From Kitasatospora papulosa (GTDB lineage: Bacteria > Actinomycetota > Actinomycetes > Streptomycetales > Streptomycetaceae): a stretch of DNA of 64,000 nucleotides. Below are positions 1 through 8,505 of the stretch, piece by piece. Under the pieces are notes generated by a model, which was given only the letters and a program-made list of their open reading frames with translations, ran no database searches and was not told the origin of the DNA. The stretch spans positions 124,001-188,000 of the forward strand of contig NZ_JNYQ01000008.1 in the NCBI RefSeq assembly GCF_000717245.1, given 5' to 3'. Within the stretch, counting starts at the first letter, position 1, and the number at the start of each line of letters is the position of its first letter. The translations under genes were made by a program, and so were the position numbers.

Positions 1-148
1 TGTTGCGCGGCGACACGGTGGCCGCCCAGCGGGCGAGTCCGGCAACGGCCGGTCGCGCGTCGCCCGGCCGGGCCGGGCCGGGGTGCGGCCGGGAACGCGA
101 TGTGGGTAAGTGGCAGGGAGCCACGTCCACCACCCACGGAGGGCGCGT

Positions 149-673
149 ATGTCCGACGCCGTACGGGAACCTGTCGTGGTCCGGCCCGTCGTGGCGCGGC
201 TGACCGGTGCCGCGGTGGTCCTGGTCGCGACGGTCGAGCCGGGCGGGGAATGCCACGCCGCAGACGGCGCCACCGGCCTGCCGGACGGTTCCTCACACCC
301 CCCGCTGCCGCTGCCCGCGGACGCGCGGGATTGTCCGACCGCGGTGAGCCAGGCCCTCAACCGCCTACGGCCGGCGGGTGTCGACGGGCCGAATCGGCTG
401 CTGCTGGGCGCCGAGGCGACCGGGGCCTCCGACCACGGCTACCCGGTCGCCACCCATCCGGCCCGGCAGCTCGACGGACCGATCCTGTGGGCGCCGGCCG
501 TGAAGGGCGGGGTCCCGCTGTCCACGCGCGGCGGCGATGTCGAGCTGTGCCTGGGACAGGACCTGTCCATCGGGTATCTGGACCACGACGCGACAAGCAC
601 CCGGCTCCACTTCCACCAGCCGTTCACCTTCCGGATGCCGGCGCCCGAGGCCGTCGTGTCCCTCATCGCCTGA
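149..673 (+). CDS. Shortened encapsulin-like shell protein (probable relic)
   Basis: The C-terminal half of this 174-residue product reads as a family 1 (linocin/HK97-fold) encapsulin: residues 68-90 hold the ALNRLRPAGVDGP-type helix, 108-120 the DGPILWAPAVKG strand and 124-145 the block STRGGDVELCLGQDLSIGYL. It ends in a typical FTFRMPAPEAVVSL tail. Family members are about 265 residues; here the N-terminal arm and part of the peripheral domain are missing, and residues 1-45 match only around VRPVV. The ATG has a GGAGGG box six bases upstream, so it could still be translated. Encapsulins assemble nanocompartments around cargo such as DyP peroxidase or ferritin-like proteins; no cargo gene is visible, though upstream DNA is outside the window. 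I infer an internally deleted, probably non-assembling copy. Positions 1-148 show no convincing gene. Confidence 0.7.
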   Translation: MSDAVREPVVVRPVVARLTGAAVVLVATVEPGGECHAADGATGLPDGSSHPPLPLPADARDCPTAVSQALNRLRPAGVDGPNRLLLGAEATGASDHGYPVATHPARQLDGPILWAPAVKGGVPLSTRGGDVELCLGQDLSIGYLDHDATSTRLHFHQPFTFRMPAPEAVVSLIA

Positions 674-819
674 GAGCGCCGACCCGCGCGGCTCTCACCA
701 AGCCGACCTGCGAGGCTCCCATCAACGACACCAGCCGTACACCGCCACCCTCCCCGGCCGCTCGGGGACCACTCCGCCCGGCGCGTTCCGCCAGATTCGC
801 CGAGGCACTCCGTCTCGCG

Positions 820-2106
820 GTGGCGGAGGGGCTGCTGGGCGAGCAGCGCCCCCTCGCGGGCTTCCTGGACGCCGACGGCATACGCGACTCCGTGGACGCG
901 CTGCGGGCGGCCTTCGCCGCCGAGCCGGGCGTACGGGTGCTGCACACCTTCGCGGCGAAGGCGGCCTCGCTGGTCCCGGTACTGCGGCTGCTCGCGGACT
1001 GCGGCATGGGCTGCGAGGTGGCGAGCCCGGGCGAACTGAGGCTCGCGGTGGAGGCCGGTTTCCCTCCGGCGCGCATCGTCCTGGACTCGCCCGCCAAGAC
1101 CCGGGCCGAGCTGAGACTGGCGCTGGCCCTCGGTGTCGCCGTGAACGCGGACAGTTTCGGTGAGATCAGGCGCATCGAGGAACTCCGCTCGCCCGGCTCG
1201 CCGTCCGTTCTCGGGTTGCGCGTGAACCCGCAGGTGGGAGGCGGTTCGATCGGTGCCATGAGCACGGCGACGGCCACCTCCAAGTTCGGCGTGGCCCTGC
1301 GGGACCCCGGAGCACGGGAGCGTGTCGTCCAGACCTTCGCCGAGCGTCCCTGGCTGACCAGACTGCACGCCCACGTCGGCTCGCAAGGGTGCTCGCTGGA
1401 GCTCATCGCCGCGGGCATCGCGGAGACGTACGGGCTCGCCGAGGAGATCAACGAGGTACTGGGCACGCGCCGGATCACCGGCATGGACATCGGGGGCGGT
1501 CTGCCGGTCAACTTCTCCGACGACGAGAGCCGTCCCGCCTTCGCGGAGTACGTCACGGCGCTCCGCGCCGCGGCTCCGGGGATGTTCGACGGGCGCTACG
1601 AGCTGGTCACCGAGTTCGGCAGGTCGCTGCTCGCCAAGAACGGCTTCATCGGGGCACGGGTCGAGTACACGAAGGAGGCCGGCGGGCGCCGCATCGCGCT
1701 CACCCACGCGGGGGCACAGGTCGCCACCCGCACGGTGTTCATGCCCGACGCCTGGCCGCTCCGGGTCGGCGCCTTCGACGGAGAAGGCAACCCCCGGAGC
1801 GGACGGACGATGGTCCAGGACATCGCGGGGCCCTGCTGCTTCGCCGGGGACCTCGTGGCCCAGGCCCGTGAACTGCCCGAACTCCACGAGGGCGACTTCG
1901 TGATCCTGTACGACACGGGGGCGTACTACTTCTCCACCCCCTGGAGCTACAACAGCCTGCCCCGGCCTGCGGTGTACGGCTTCGCGGGCGGTAGCGGCGG
2001 CCTCCGGTTCGCCCCCGTGCGCGAGGCGCAGTCACTGGACTCGGTGGCGGCGGAGAGCGGACTGCGCCACGCCGACGCGCTGAGGGACTTGCGGGCGCAA
2101 CCGTAG
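820..2106 (+). CDS. Fold-III PLP-dependent decarboxylase/racemase-like enzyme (Y4yA/DapDC-like)
   Basis: An alanine racemase/diaminopimelate decarboxylase-type barrel. The PLP lysine is K47 in HTFAAKA, GMDIGGG is the phosphate-binding glycine strand, and the C-terminal beta domain carries GPCCFAGD and DTGAYYFSTPWSYN, matching the cysteine/aspartate and tyrosine signatures of group IV decarboxylases. Substrate cannot be assigned; the closest type I recall is the Y4yA-like PLP enzymes of secondary metabolism. The start is unclear. GTG at 820 is the first standard in-frame start downstream of the encapsulin stop, but the frame stays open upstream and an ATC at 721, preceded by a GAGG-like box, begins a plausible NDTSRTPP leader. 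The upstream GTG codons lie inside the encapsulin gene. It may be co-transcribed with that gene. Confidence 0.8.
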   Translation: MAEGLLGEQRPLAGFLDADGIRDSVDALRAAFAAEPGVRVLHTFAAKAASLVPVLRLLADCGMGCEVASPGELRLAVEAGFPPARIVLDSPAKTRAELRLALALGVAVNADSFGEIRRIEELRSPGSPSVLGLRVNPQVGGGSIGAMSTATATSKFGVALRDPGARERVVQTFAERPWLTRLHAHVGSQGCSLELIAAGIAETYGLAEEINEVLGTRRITGMDIGGGLPVNFSDDESRPAFAEYVTALRAAAPGMFDGRYELVTEFGRSLLAKNGFIGARVEYTKEAGGRRIALTHAGAQVATRTVFMPDAWPLRVGAFDGEGNPRSGRTMVQDIAGPCCFAGDLVAQARELPELHEGDFVILYDTGAYYFSTPWSYNSLPRPAVYGFAGGSGGLRFAPVREAQSLDSVAAESGLRHADALRDLRAQP

Positions 2107-2116
2107 GAGCCTCCTG

Positions 2117-2320
2117 TCACCCGGCAGGCGCGGGCGAGGGCTCCGGCTCGGGTACGGGCTCGGGGTTCGGGTTCGGCGGCTGCGGAATGGGGTCGGGTGC
2201 GGGACCGGGCGGCACCGGCCCCGGCGGAACGGGGGGCGGCGAGGGCACGGGTGTCGGCGGCCCCGGAACGGGCGGGGGCGTCGGCGCGGGCGGTACGGGG
2301 TCGGGATTCGGGTGCGTCAT
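2117..2320 (-). CDS. Proline-rich small protein
   Basis: A 67-residue protein made almost entirely of Pro, Val, Glu and Gly in PPPVP/PEPVPEPEP runs, with no signal peptide or membrane segment. The ATG follows a clear GGAGG box (GGAGGACCGAG before the start), which argues for translation. It converges on the PLP enzyme with a 10-bp gap. I recall similar low-complexity small proteins annotated as hypothetical in Streptomyces; function is unknown. The composition could reflect an extended linker-like or cell-wall-associated peptide, but nothing in the sequence proves this. Confidence 0.6.
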   Translation of the reverse strand: MTHPNPDPVPPAPTPPPVPGPPTPVPSPPPVPPGPVPPGPAPDPIPQPPNPNPEPVPEPEPSPAPAG

Positions 2321-2506
2321 CTCGGTCCTCCAACACGAACGCGACGGGTGGATCCGGACGAACGGATCCGAACGAGTGGATCTCATCTCCACCGTCTCCC
2401 CGTGCGGCTGCCCTCGCCTGCCGAGTCCATACGTACCTGCTGCGACTCCTGCGACGAGCGGCCGCACGGCCGTGCCTCCCACCCGCCGGGATGGCACGGC
2501 CGGAGC

Positions 2507-2540
2507 CGTACGGCTGGAGTCGTACGGCTGGAGTCGTACG
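2507..2540. repeat. Short tandem repeat, 14-bp unit
   Basis: Two perfect copies of CGTACGGCTGGAGT are followed by a third CGTACG, placing the palindrome CGTACG at 14-bp spacing three times. The array lies between the panD stop and the proline-rich gene. It could be a weak operator array or simple slippage; it has no visible promoter context. Confidence 0.6.
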
Positions 2541-2565
2541 ACCGAGGTGCGGCGACCTCCGCGGA

Positions 2566-2991
2566 TCAGGTCCGTGCGGGGACGGCCTGCGGGCTGCGCT
2601 CGGTGCGTGTGCCCGGCACGGGTGCCGAGACATCCGTTCCGAGGGCGACGATCCGGTTCGCGGCGTCGACGTGCACCACGCTCGGCACCAGGGCACGCGC
2701 CTCGGCGTCGTCGACCTGGGCGTAACTGATGAGGATGACCAGGTCACCGGGGTGCACCAGGTGGGCGGCGGCGCCGTTGATCCCGATGACACCGGATCCG
2801 CGCTCCCCCTCGATGACGTACGTCTCGAGCCGGGAGCCGTTGTCTATGTCCACGATGTGGACGAGCTCGCCGGGAAGCAGGTCCGCGGCGTCCATCAGGT
2901 CGGCGTCGACCGTCACGGAACCCACGTAGTGCAGGTCGGCCTGGGTCACGGTGGCCCGGTGGATCTTGGACTTGAACATGGTACGCATCAT
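2566..2991 (-). CDS. panD: Aspartate 1-decarboxylase (pyruvoyl enzyme)
   Basis: Makes beta-alanine from L-aspartate for pantothenate and CoA synthesis. The 141-residue product starts MMRTMFKSKIHRATVTQADL, and the self-processing site is exactly placed: Gly24-Ser25 in YVGSVT, where Ser25 becomes the pyruvoyl group. Lys9 and His11 are the expected active-site residues, and NGAAAHLVHPGDLVI is the conserved C-terminal core. Two adjacent ATG codons exist; the first (2991) is chosen because AGGAG lies seven bases upstream. The tail after residue 120 (PGTRTERSPQ) is variable. It stands alone, with no panB or panC beside it, and its upstream region holds an AT-rich dyad described separately. Confidence 0.96.
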   Translation of the reverse strand: MMRTMFKSKIHRATVTQADLHYVGSVTVDADLMDAADLLPGELVHIVDIDNGSRLETYVIEGERGSGVIGINGAAAHLVHPGDLVILISYAQVDDAEARALVPSVVHVDAANRIVALGTDVSAPVPGTRTERSPQAVPART

Positions 2992-3007
2992 CGAGGCGCT
3001 CCTGGCT

Positions 3008-3054
3008 GTAGGCTCCCTGCCTGCTTTTTTGCAGGTCAAGTGCTGTTTGCCTAC
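3008..3054 (-). promoter_or_regulatory. AT-rich dyad and hairpin upstream of panD
   Basis: A GTAGGC/GCCTAC inverted repeat (3008-3013 and 3049-3054) encloses a 5-bp hairpin, CCTGC-TTTTTT-GCAGG (3020-3035). On the minus strand TTGACC (3039-3034) could serve as a -35 box. The low GC content stands out against its surroundings. It is either the panD promoter/operator or a structured 5' leader; I cannot tell which. Confidence 0.45.
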
Positions 3055-3251
3055 TTTACAACGAGTCGCGGGTCCGGTCAGCTCCCGCTCTGCTCCACCT
3101 CGGTGGTCACCCAGGCCCGTGCGCGGGGCGCAAGAGGTGGCCTCCGGACACGTCCCGGCCCTTTCTCGCCATTCTGCTCCTTGCCGCTGCCACATTCCGC
3201 CGGCCTTCTCGACAGTGGAGGCGAATCGGCCTCGATCGGAAGGATCCGCTC

Positions 3252-3632
3252 ATGCGGTGGGGGAAGACGGTCTGCACCATCGGCCTGGTCGGCGTGCTCT
3301 CGGTACCGGCGGCAGGGGTGTCCACGGCCGCACCCGTGGAGACCAGGACGGCGGCCGCGGTGTCGTGCAGACTCCTGGACTTCATCGGGTACTACTGCGG
3401 TTACCACCTCAGCAACACCTACGCGGACCGCGGCGACTCGGGGGCAAAGGTCCAGGAGCTCCAGGCGCTGCTGGTCTTCAAGGGCTTCTCCGTAGGGTCC
3501 AGCGGTGTCGACGGCCAGTTCGGGGCCGGCACGGAATCCGCTGTGCGGCGCTTCCAGACGTCCAGGGGCATCAGCTCCGACGGTGTCGTCGGCCCGACCA
3601 CCTGGCACTACCTGCGCACCCCCGGCTTGTAG
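3252..3632 (+). CDS. Secreted peptidoglycan-binding domain protein
   Basis: A 126-residue exported protein: basic n-region MRWGK, hydrophobic core to about residue 20, likely cleavage near STAAP (26-27). Residues 58-122 form one PG_binding_1 module (GDSGAKVQELQALL, VDGQFGAGTESAVRRFQ, DGVVGPTTWHYL), the cell-wall-binding helix bundle found beside hydrolases. No catalytic domain is attached, so it probably only tethers or modulates wall binding. GGAAGGA lies about seven bases before the ATG. Residues 39-50 carry two cysteines (SCRL, YYCG) that could form a disulphide. It is a single-gene unit convergent with the WGR gene. Confidence 0.88.
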   Translation: MRWGKTVCTIGLVGVLSVPAAGVSTAAPVETRTAAAVSCRLLDFIGYYCGYHLSNTYADRGDSGAKVQELQALLVFKGFSVGSSGVDGQFGAGTESAVRRFQTSRGISSDGVVGPTTWHYLRTPGL

Positions 3633-3750
3633 CGGGACGTCGGGCGGGCCGGCTCAGTCGGGCCCGCCGACCGGGGCGGGACGGGACGGACCACGGTGTC
3701 CAGGTCTCGCAGGGACCGGGCGGAGGGGCGGGAGCCGGGCCGGAACCCGC

Positions 3751-5184
3751 TCATCGGACCAGCCGCCTGATCTCGCCCCGCACCCGGTAGAAACCCGCCT
3801 CCGCGGGATGCAGGGCGTCGACCACATAGCGCGCCCCCGGCTGGCGCATCGCTCGCGGGAACTGCACGTTCCAGGAGGGTTCGAAGCCGTCGGAGACGAC
3901 ATGGACCCGCAGCCTGCCCGCGTCCTGGACACACTCCACGACCACGGCGCCGGGAGGCGGCAGCGTGACGGTCGTGACCGTGGCCGCCGGGGTGTAGGTG
4001 GGCAGCGCCGCAGCGGACTTGATGTCCGCGGCGACCGGCACCGTGCCCTGCTGGGCCGCCGCGACGGCCGCGGGGCTCGCGTCGAGGCAGACCAGCGATC
4101 CGTCCGTGGTGACCATGTACAGCTTGTCCTCGAAGAACTGCATGGACAGGGCCGATCCACCGCCCGTGCCGAGCTTCCACAGACGTGTGCCGTCCGCGTC
4201 GAAGCAGTACACCGAAGACGAGCTGTCGCCCGCGAAGACGAAGCGGCCACCGGGCGCGGTCGCGCACGCGTACACGGCGGTGTCGCAGCGGAAGGTCGCC
4301 TCCACCACGCCTGTCGCCTTGGACAGCCGCTGCACGACGTTGCGCGCGGTGCCCGCGTACACCGAGTCGTCCTCCTGCCAGCCGAACAGCACCTGTCCCG
4401 AAGTGGGGGTGTGCCACAGCTCCCCCGAGCCGTCCGGCGCGTAGGCCGTGACGCCCTGGTGGTGTCCGTGGTAGACGGCCCGTTCGTCGGCGCGCACCAT
4501 CCAGCCGTGCTCCCCGGTGGACCTGCGCGCCCACTGGTACTCGTCCTCGTGGTCGATGACCGTCAGACCTCCCGCGCGGTCGGAGACGTTCAGCACACCT
4601 TCGCGGATGTCCAGCCAGAAGATGTCCACGTCCGCAGCGATGTCGTACGCCGCGAACGGAAGCTTCGAGGAGAGGTCGTACACCTTGCCGTCGTCGCACC
4701 CCGCGTATATCCAGAAGTCGTCCGCCACCAGGCACTTGACGCCGTCGGGCAGCTTGTAGTGGGCCAGGACCTCACCGCCGTGGCTGACGGTGTAGACGTC
4801 ACCCGCCTGATTTCCCACCCAGCAGCGGTCCTCGCCGACGTGGATGCCGAAGGCCGCCTGGCCGGTCCTGAACCGCCACAGCACGGGCGCCACGGCGCGG
4901 GCGGTGGAGGGCGCCGATGTGACCTGACGGCGCGTCACCGCCCGTGCGGCACGCTGCCCTCGGACCGCCGGCGCGTACCCCTTGCGGACCTTCTCGCCGA
5001 TCTTCTTGGCTGCCGCGGCCTGCGCCTTCGCCTCGGAGGGGAAGGCCGAGGTCTGTGACTGGCCGTCCGCGCCGATGCGCCCGTAGCGCACGGTGACCTC
5101 TGTCCCCTCCACGGCCACCTCGTAGAACTTGTGCGCCCCCGCGCCGTCCTGCGACAGCTCGAGATACGTGGTGGTACGCGGCAT
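3751..5184 (-). CDS. WGR domain plus beta-propeller protein
   Basis: A 477-residue cytoplasmic protein. Residues 1-70 form a WGR module (TTYLELSQDG, KFYEVAV, VRYGRIGADGQSQ, AAAKKIGEKVRKGY), a fold known from PARP-family proteins where it contacts DNA ends or nucleic acid. From about residue 105 come repeated beta blades of PQQ/WD type (for example GDVYTVSHGGEVLAHYKL and SGELWHTPTSGQVLFGWQ), giving a propeller of about seven blades. The last 70 residues form another beta-rich segment ending RVRGEIRRLVR. The start is set by GAGGGG seven bases before ATG 5184. No PARP catalytic domain is present. Role unknown; a DNA- or RNA-associated scaffold is an inference only. Confidence 0.8.
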   Translation of the reverse strand: MPRTTTYLELSQDGAGAHKFYEVAVEGTEVTVRYGRIGADGQSQTSAFPSEAKAQAAAAKKIGEKVRKGYAPAVRGQRAARAVTRRQVTSAPSTARAVAPVLWRFRTGQAAFGIHVGEDRCWVGNQAGDVYTVSHGGEVLAHYKLPDGVKCLVADDFWIYAGCDDGKVYDLSSKLPFAAYDIAADVDIFWLDIREGVLNVSDRAGGLTVIDHEDEYQWARRSTGEHGWMVRADERAVYHGHHQGVTAYAPDGSGELWHTPTSGQVLFGWQEDDSVYAGTARNVVQRLSKATGVVEATFRCDTAVYACATAPGGRFVFAGDSSSSVYCFDADGTRLWKLGTGGGSALSMQFFEDKLYMVTTDGSLVCLDASPAAVAAAQQGTVPVAADIKSAAALPTYTPAATVTTVTLPPPGAVVVECVQDAGRLRVHVVSDGFEPSWNVQFPRAMRQPGARYVVDALHPAEAGFYRVRGEIRRLVR

Positions 5185-5334
5185 GACAGTCCCCTCGACG
5201 AGATGAACCCGGCGCTCCGTCCGCACCGTGTCCGACAAGGAGAACGCTACGGGGGACCACTGACATCGGGACGGCGGGCGGGTGCCGGTCCATGACGGAC
5301 CGTCGTGGACGCGACGTGCTTCGCGAGCGGCTCG

Positions 5335-6345
5335 TCACACCGCCTGTTCGGGGACCGCCGGAAGGACTGTCTCGGCGATGTCGACGAGCGCGCCGTCGTC
5401 CGGGAGGGCTCCGGACGTGCTCCACACGGTGATCTCGTAGTAGCCGCCCGGGTCCTTCCCGTCGAGGGCCACGGTCAGCGTCCTGGCCGGAGGGCCTTGC
5501 CCGACAGGTCCGCCGGATCCGCCGCTCCCGAGGCCGAGGTCGACGGACATGGTGTGGTCCGAGGAGAGAACCGCGGGCCGGCCGAGGACCGAGAGCGTCT
5601 TGACGTCCGTCTCCTCCCCGAACTCCATCAGTTTCACGTACTGGGCGATCGACAGCTCGTTGTAGGTGGCCGACACGTTCACGGTGTAGGTGTCGAACCG
5701 GACCTCGGCCTCCGGTCGGGCGACCTTCCCGTCGGTCAGGAGAGCGGTGTCGCTGGTGCCGGACACCACGGTCGCGGTCTCCGTGGGCGTTCCGAGGAGT
5801 CGGGCGAGGTCGGTCCTGTTCAGTGCTTCGCACAGCTGGCCGCCGGTGACAGCCCGGGACGCCCCCGTGTAGGCACTCGGCAGCTCCTCGTCCTCCCCGC
5901 TCGGGCACGAGGGGGACCGCGGGCTGCTGTTGTCACCGGAGGGCAGCAGATTCGGCCCCAGCCACAGTGCTGCCCCGAGTGCCGCGAACACGGCCACGGC
6001 CGCGACGGCCTGGCCCCACGCGTTGGGTTCCTTCCGGGGAGCCGCAGGGGCGGGACGCTGTCCCGCCGGACCCTGCGGCTGCGACTGCGACCGGACGACG
6101 GCGTCGGACACCGCCCCGTCCGCGGAGACCGCAGGAGCCGGGTTCCGGCGTGCGCGCACAGCCCGGACCACCGTGTGGACGCGCACTGCGGTGGCCAGCA
6201 GGAACGCCACACCGATGGCCCCGGGCACCCATGCTTCGTCGCGGACGGCCAGATACATGATGCGTACGCCGAAGACGGAGCCGATCACGATGAACAAGGG
6301 CTCACGCACCCAGAAGGGCAGGAGGCGGAGGAGGAGACCGAGCAT
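5335..6345 (-). CDS. Membrane protein, DUF6215-like
   Basis: A 336-residue protein with two N-terminal hydrophobic segments (about 3-24 and 36-56), a charged Pro/Ala linker, a third membrane segment (about 112-130, WGQAVAAVAVFAALGAALWL) and an extracytoplasmic domain from about residue 150. The domain after QLCEALNRTDLARLLGTP resembles the actinobacterial DUF6215 proteins as I remember them. Cys at SPSCPSG and QLCEAL may pair. No enzymatic motif is evident. The ribosome-binding site is weak, so the exact start is uncertain. It is monocistronic, between the WGR protein and the monooxygenase. Confidence 0.7.
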   Translation of the reverse strand: MLGLLLRLLPFWVREPLFIVIGSVFGVRIMYLAVRDEAWVPGAIGVAFLLATAVRVHTVVRAVRARRNPAPAVSADGAVSDAVVRSQSQPQGPAGQRPAPAAPRKEPNAWGQAVAAVAVFAALGAALWLGPNLLPSGDNSSPRSPSCPSGEDEELPSAYTGASRAVTGGQLCEALNRTDLARLLGTPTETATVVSGTSDTALLTDGKVARPEAEVRFDTYTVNVSATYNELSIAQYVKLMEFGEETDVKTLSVLGRPAVLSSDHTMSVDLGLGSGGSGGPVGQGPPARTLTVALDGKDPGGYYEITVWSTSGALPDDGALVDIAETVLPAVPEQAV

Positions 6346-6485
6346 CCGGCGATCTCATCAGGACAAGATCGCGTTGGCTGTGACGGAAGCCATAGTTCCG
6401 GCTCTGTGCGCAACCGTGATCCGGCACTGCCCGAATCGCGCGCCGGCGTGGCACCGCCACAGCCGCCCCGGGCCTCGCGGCCCGA

Positions 6486-8294
6486 CTAGCCGCGAGCGGC
6501 GGTCCTGGCCCGGAGGACCTCGGCCATGGACTCCTTCCGCCATCGCGCCAGGAGTTCATGGAAGGCAAACGCACCGTGGGGGTAGGCGATCGGGCCGTTC
6601 GGCCGGCCGCGCCCCTCACGGTTGTAGTAGCCGGGGGTGCAGTCGGCGTGGAACCACTCGTGGTCGGGAGCGCCCTCGGCCAGGACGGCGATCCAGGCGT
6701 CCTGGACCTCCCGGGAGGGTTCGATCAGGGCGCCTTCGGCTTCGGCGGCCGCGACGAGCGCGGCGGCGTGGACGGCCTGCTCGTCGAGGATGTGCGTGAA
6801 GTTGACGCTGCTGGCGTTCTGGAGGGACCCCATCTGGATCAGGTTGGGGAAACCGTTGCTGGTGAAGCCGTGCAGGGTGCGGGGACCCTCCTTCGCCCAC
6901 GCGTGCAGGAGTTGGGTGGCTCCTCGGCCGTGCACGGGGAGCTTGCCGGAGGTGATGCCGGAGGCCCCCACGGAGAAGCCCGTGGCGAAGATCAGGCAGT
7001 CGAGTTCGTAGGTGGTGTCGCCGACCACGACACCGTTCTCGGTGATGCGCTCGATGCCGTGGGTGTCGGCCGTGTCGACCAAGGTGACGTTGTCCCGGTT
7101 GAACGCCGGGTAGTACGCGTCGGAGAAGGTGGGGCGCTTGCAGGCGTACCGGTACCAGGGCTTGAGGGCTTCCGCGGTGTCCGGGTCGGCGACGGTCTCC
7201 TCGACACGGGCGCGCAGTTCGTTCATCTTGGCCGCGTCGGCGAGCTCGTAGGCCGCTTCGAAGGCCTCGCGGTCGCCCTGCCGGCGGAAGCTGGGAAGCA
7301 GCTTCTCCAGAAGGCCTGCGGACGCGGTCCAGCGGTCGGCCACCAGATCCCGCTCGGCCGTCTCACCGGAGACGATACGGAGGTAGTTCTCGCGGCGGTC
7401 GTGCGCCCAGCCCGCACGGTCGGCGCCGACATCCGCGGCGGTGGTCCGGCAGTTGGCGCGCACGTCGACGGTCGAGGGGGTGCGCTGGAAGACGTAGACG
7501 TGTCCGGCGTCCTCGGCCAGCATGGGAACGACCTGGATGCCGGTGGCCCCGGTGCCCACGATCCCCACACGCTGACGCGCGAGTCCGGTCATGCCCCCGT
7601 CGGGGGTGCCTCCGGTGTACGCGTAGTCCCACCTCGACGTGTGGAAGGTGTGGCCCGTGAAGTCCTCGATGCCGGGGATGCCGGGGAGTTTCGGCTCGGA
7701 GAGGGTGCCGGTGGCGGTGACGACGTAGGTCGCCCGGAACTCGTCGCCGCGGTCGGTGGCCACGATCCACGTCTCCGAGTCCTCGTCCCAGGTCAGTGAG
7801 GTGACGGCGGTGGAGAACAGGGCGTCCGGGTAGAGGCCGGACTTCTCGGCGATCCGCACGGCGTGGCGACGGATCTCCTCACCGGGGGCGTACTTCCACT
7901 CCGGGACGTATCCGGTCTCGTCGAGCATCGGCAGGTACACGTGCGACTCGATGTCGCAGTGGATGCCCGGGTACCGGTTCCAGTACCAGGTGCCTCCGAA
8001 ATCGCCGCCCTTCTCGACGACCCGCACACGCCGCACGCCTCGCTGCCGTATGCGCGCACCGGCGAGGATGCCCCCGAATCCACCCCCGACCACCGCGACG
8101 TCGACGGTGTCGTGGAGAGGGGCGCGCTCGGCCGGCTCCGCGGTGTACGGGTCGGCGGCGTAGTAGCCGAACTCGGCTTCCGTGTCACGGTACTGGCCGG
8201 CCCCGTCGGGCCTCACCCGCCGCTCGCGCTCGAGGCGGTAGCGCTGCCTCAGGGCGATGAGTTCCTCGGGAACGGATGCGTGAGGGGTCGTCAT
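6486..8294 (-). CDS. Type I Baeyer-Villiger flavin monooxygenase
   Basis: A 602-residue FAD/NADPH enzyme inserting oxygen next to a ketone to give an ester or lactone. FAD-binding GGGFGG lies at 70-75, the BVMO fingerprint F-x-G-x-x-x-H-x-x-x-W is intact at 212-222 (FTGHTFHTSRW), and the NADPH Rossmann GTGATG is at 247-252. Length and the KYAPGEEI and YPAFNRDNVTLVD blocks match cyclohexanone/hydroxyacetone monooxygenase-like proteins. ATG 8294 follows a GAGG box. It diverges from a lactonase-like lipoprotein across a palindromic operator, suggesting a two-step ketone-to-hydroxyacid route. Natural substrate unknown. Confidence 0.93.
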   Translation of the reverse strand: MTTPHASVPEELIALRQRYRLERERRVRPDGAGQYRDTEAEFGYYAADPYTAEPAERAPLHDTVDVAVVGGGFGGILAGARIRQRGVRRVRVVEKGGDFGGTWYWNRYPGIHCDIESHVYLPMLDETGYVPEWKYAPGEEIRRHAVRIAEKSGLYPDALFSTAVTSLTWDEDSETWIVATDRGDEFRATYVVTATGTLSEPKLPGIPGIEDFTGHTFHTSRWDYAYTGGTPDGGMTGLARQRVGIVGTGATGIQVVPMLAEDAGHVYVFQRTPSTVDVRANCRTTAADVGADRAGWAHDRRENYLRIVSGETAERDLVADRWTASAGLLEKLLPSFRRQGDREAFEAAYELADAAKMNELRARVEETVADPDTAEALKPWYRYACKRPTFSDAYYPAFNRDNVTLVDTADTHGIERITENGVVVGDTTYELDCLIFATGFSVGASGITSGKLPVHGRGATQLLHAWAKEGPRTLHGFTSNGFPNLIQMGSLQNASSVNFTHILDEQAVHAAALVAAAEAEGALIEPSREVQDAWIAVLAEGAPDHEWFHADCTPGYYNREGRGRPNGPIAYPHGAFAFHELLARWRKESMAEVLRARTAARG

Positions 8295-8358
8295 GTGGGG
8301 GACCTCGATCCTGCCTGTCCGGCCGCCCCGGAGTGAACGGCCGTCCGCTACGGTAACA

Positions 8359-8384
8359 ACAACCGGACAGTGATGTCCGGTTGT
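8359..8384. promoter_or_regulatory. 26-bp palindromic operator (TetR-type)
   Basis: Perfect 11-bp arms, ACAACCGGACA and TGTCCGGTTGT, separated by GTGA, lie between the divergent monooxygenase and lactonase genes. Size and symmetry fit a TetR-family operator; the TetR gene at 9541-10131 is the obvious candidate ligand. Confidence 0.75.
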
Positions 8385-8505
8385 GTCGCGGGGGTCCGTC
8401 GACTTCCGGCCAGCGGCTCCCTCGCGCTCGGGCGGACCCGGCCTCCCGACTGTCGGCCCCCGCACCCGTGACGCACCCGACCGAACAGGAAGAGTGATTC
8501 CCCCC

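Noticed and set aside
1..148. Possible 3' end of an upstream gene
   Set aside because: All three plus frames read as low-complexity; no family signature visible at the window edge.
439..1887. Long open frame on the minus strand (482 codons)
   Set aside because: It lies antisense to the PLP enzyme, whose motifs are clear, and its product has no recognisable fold; high GC produces such shadows.
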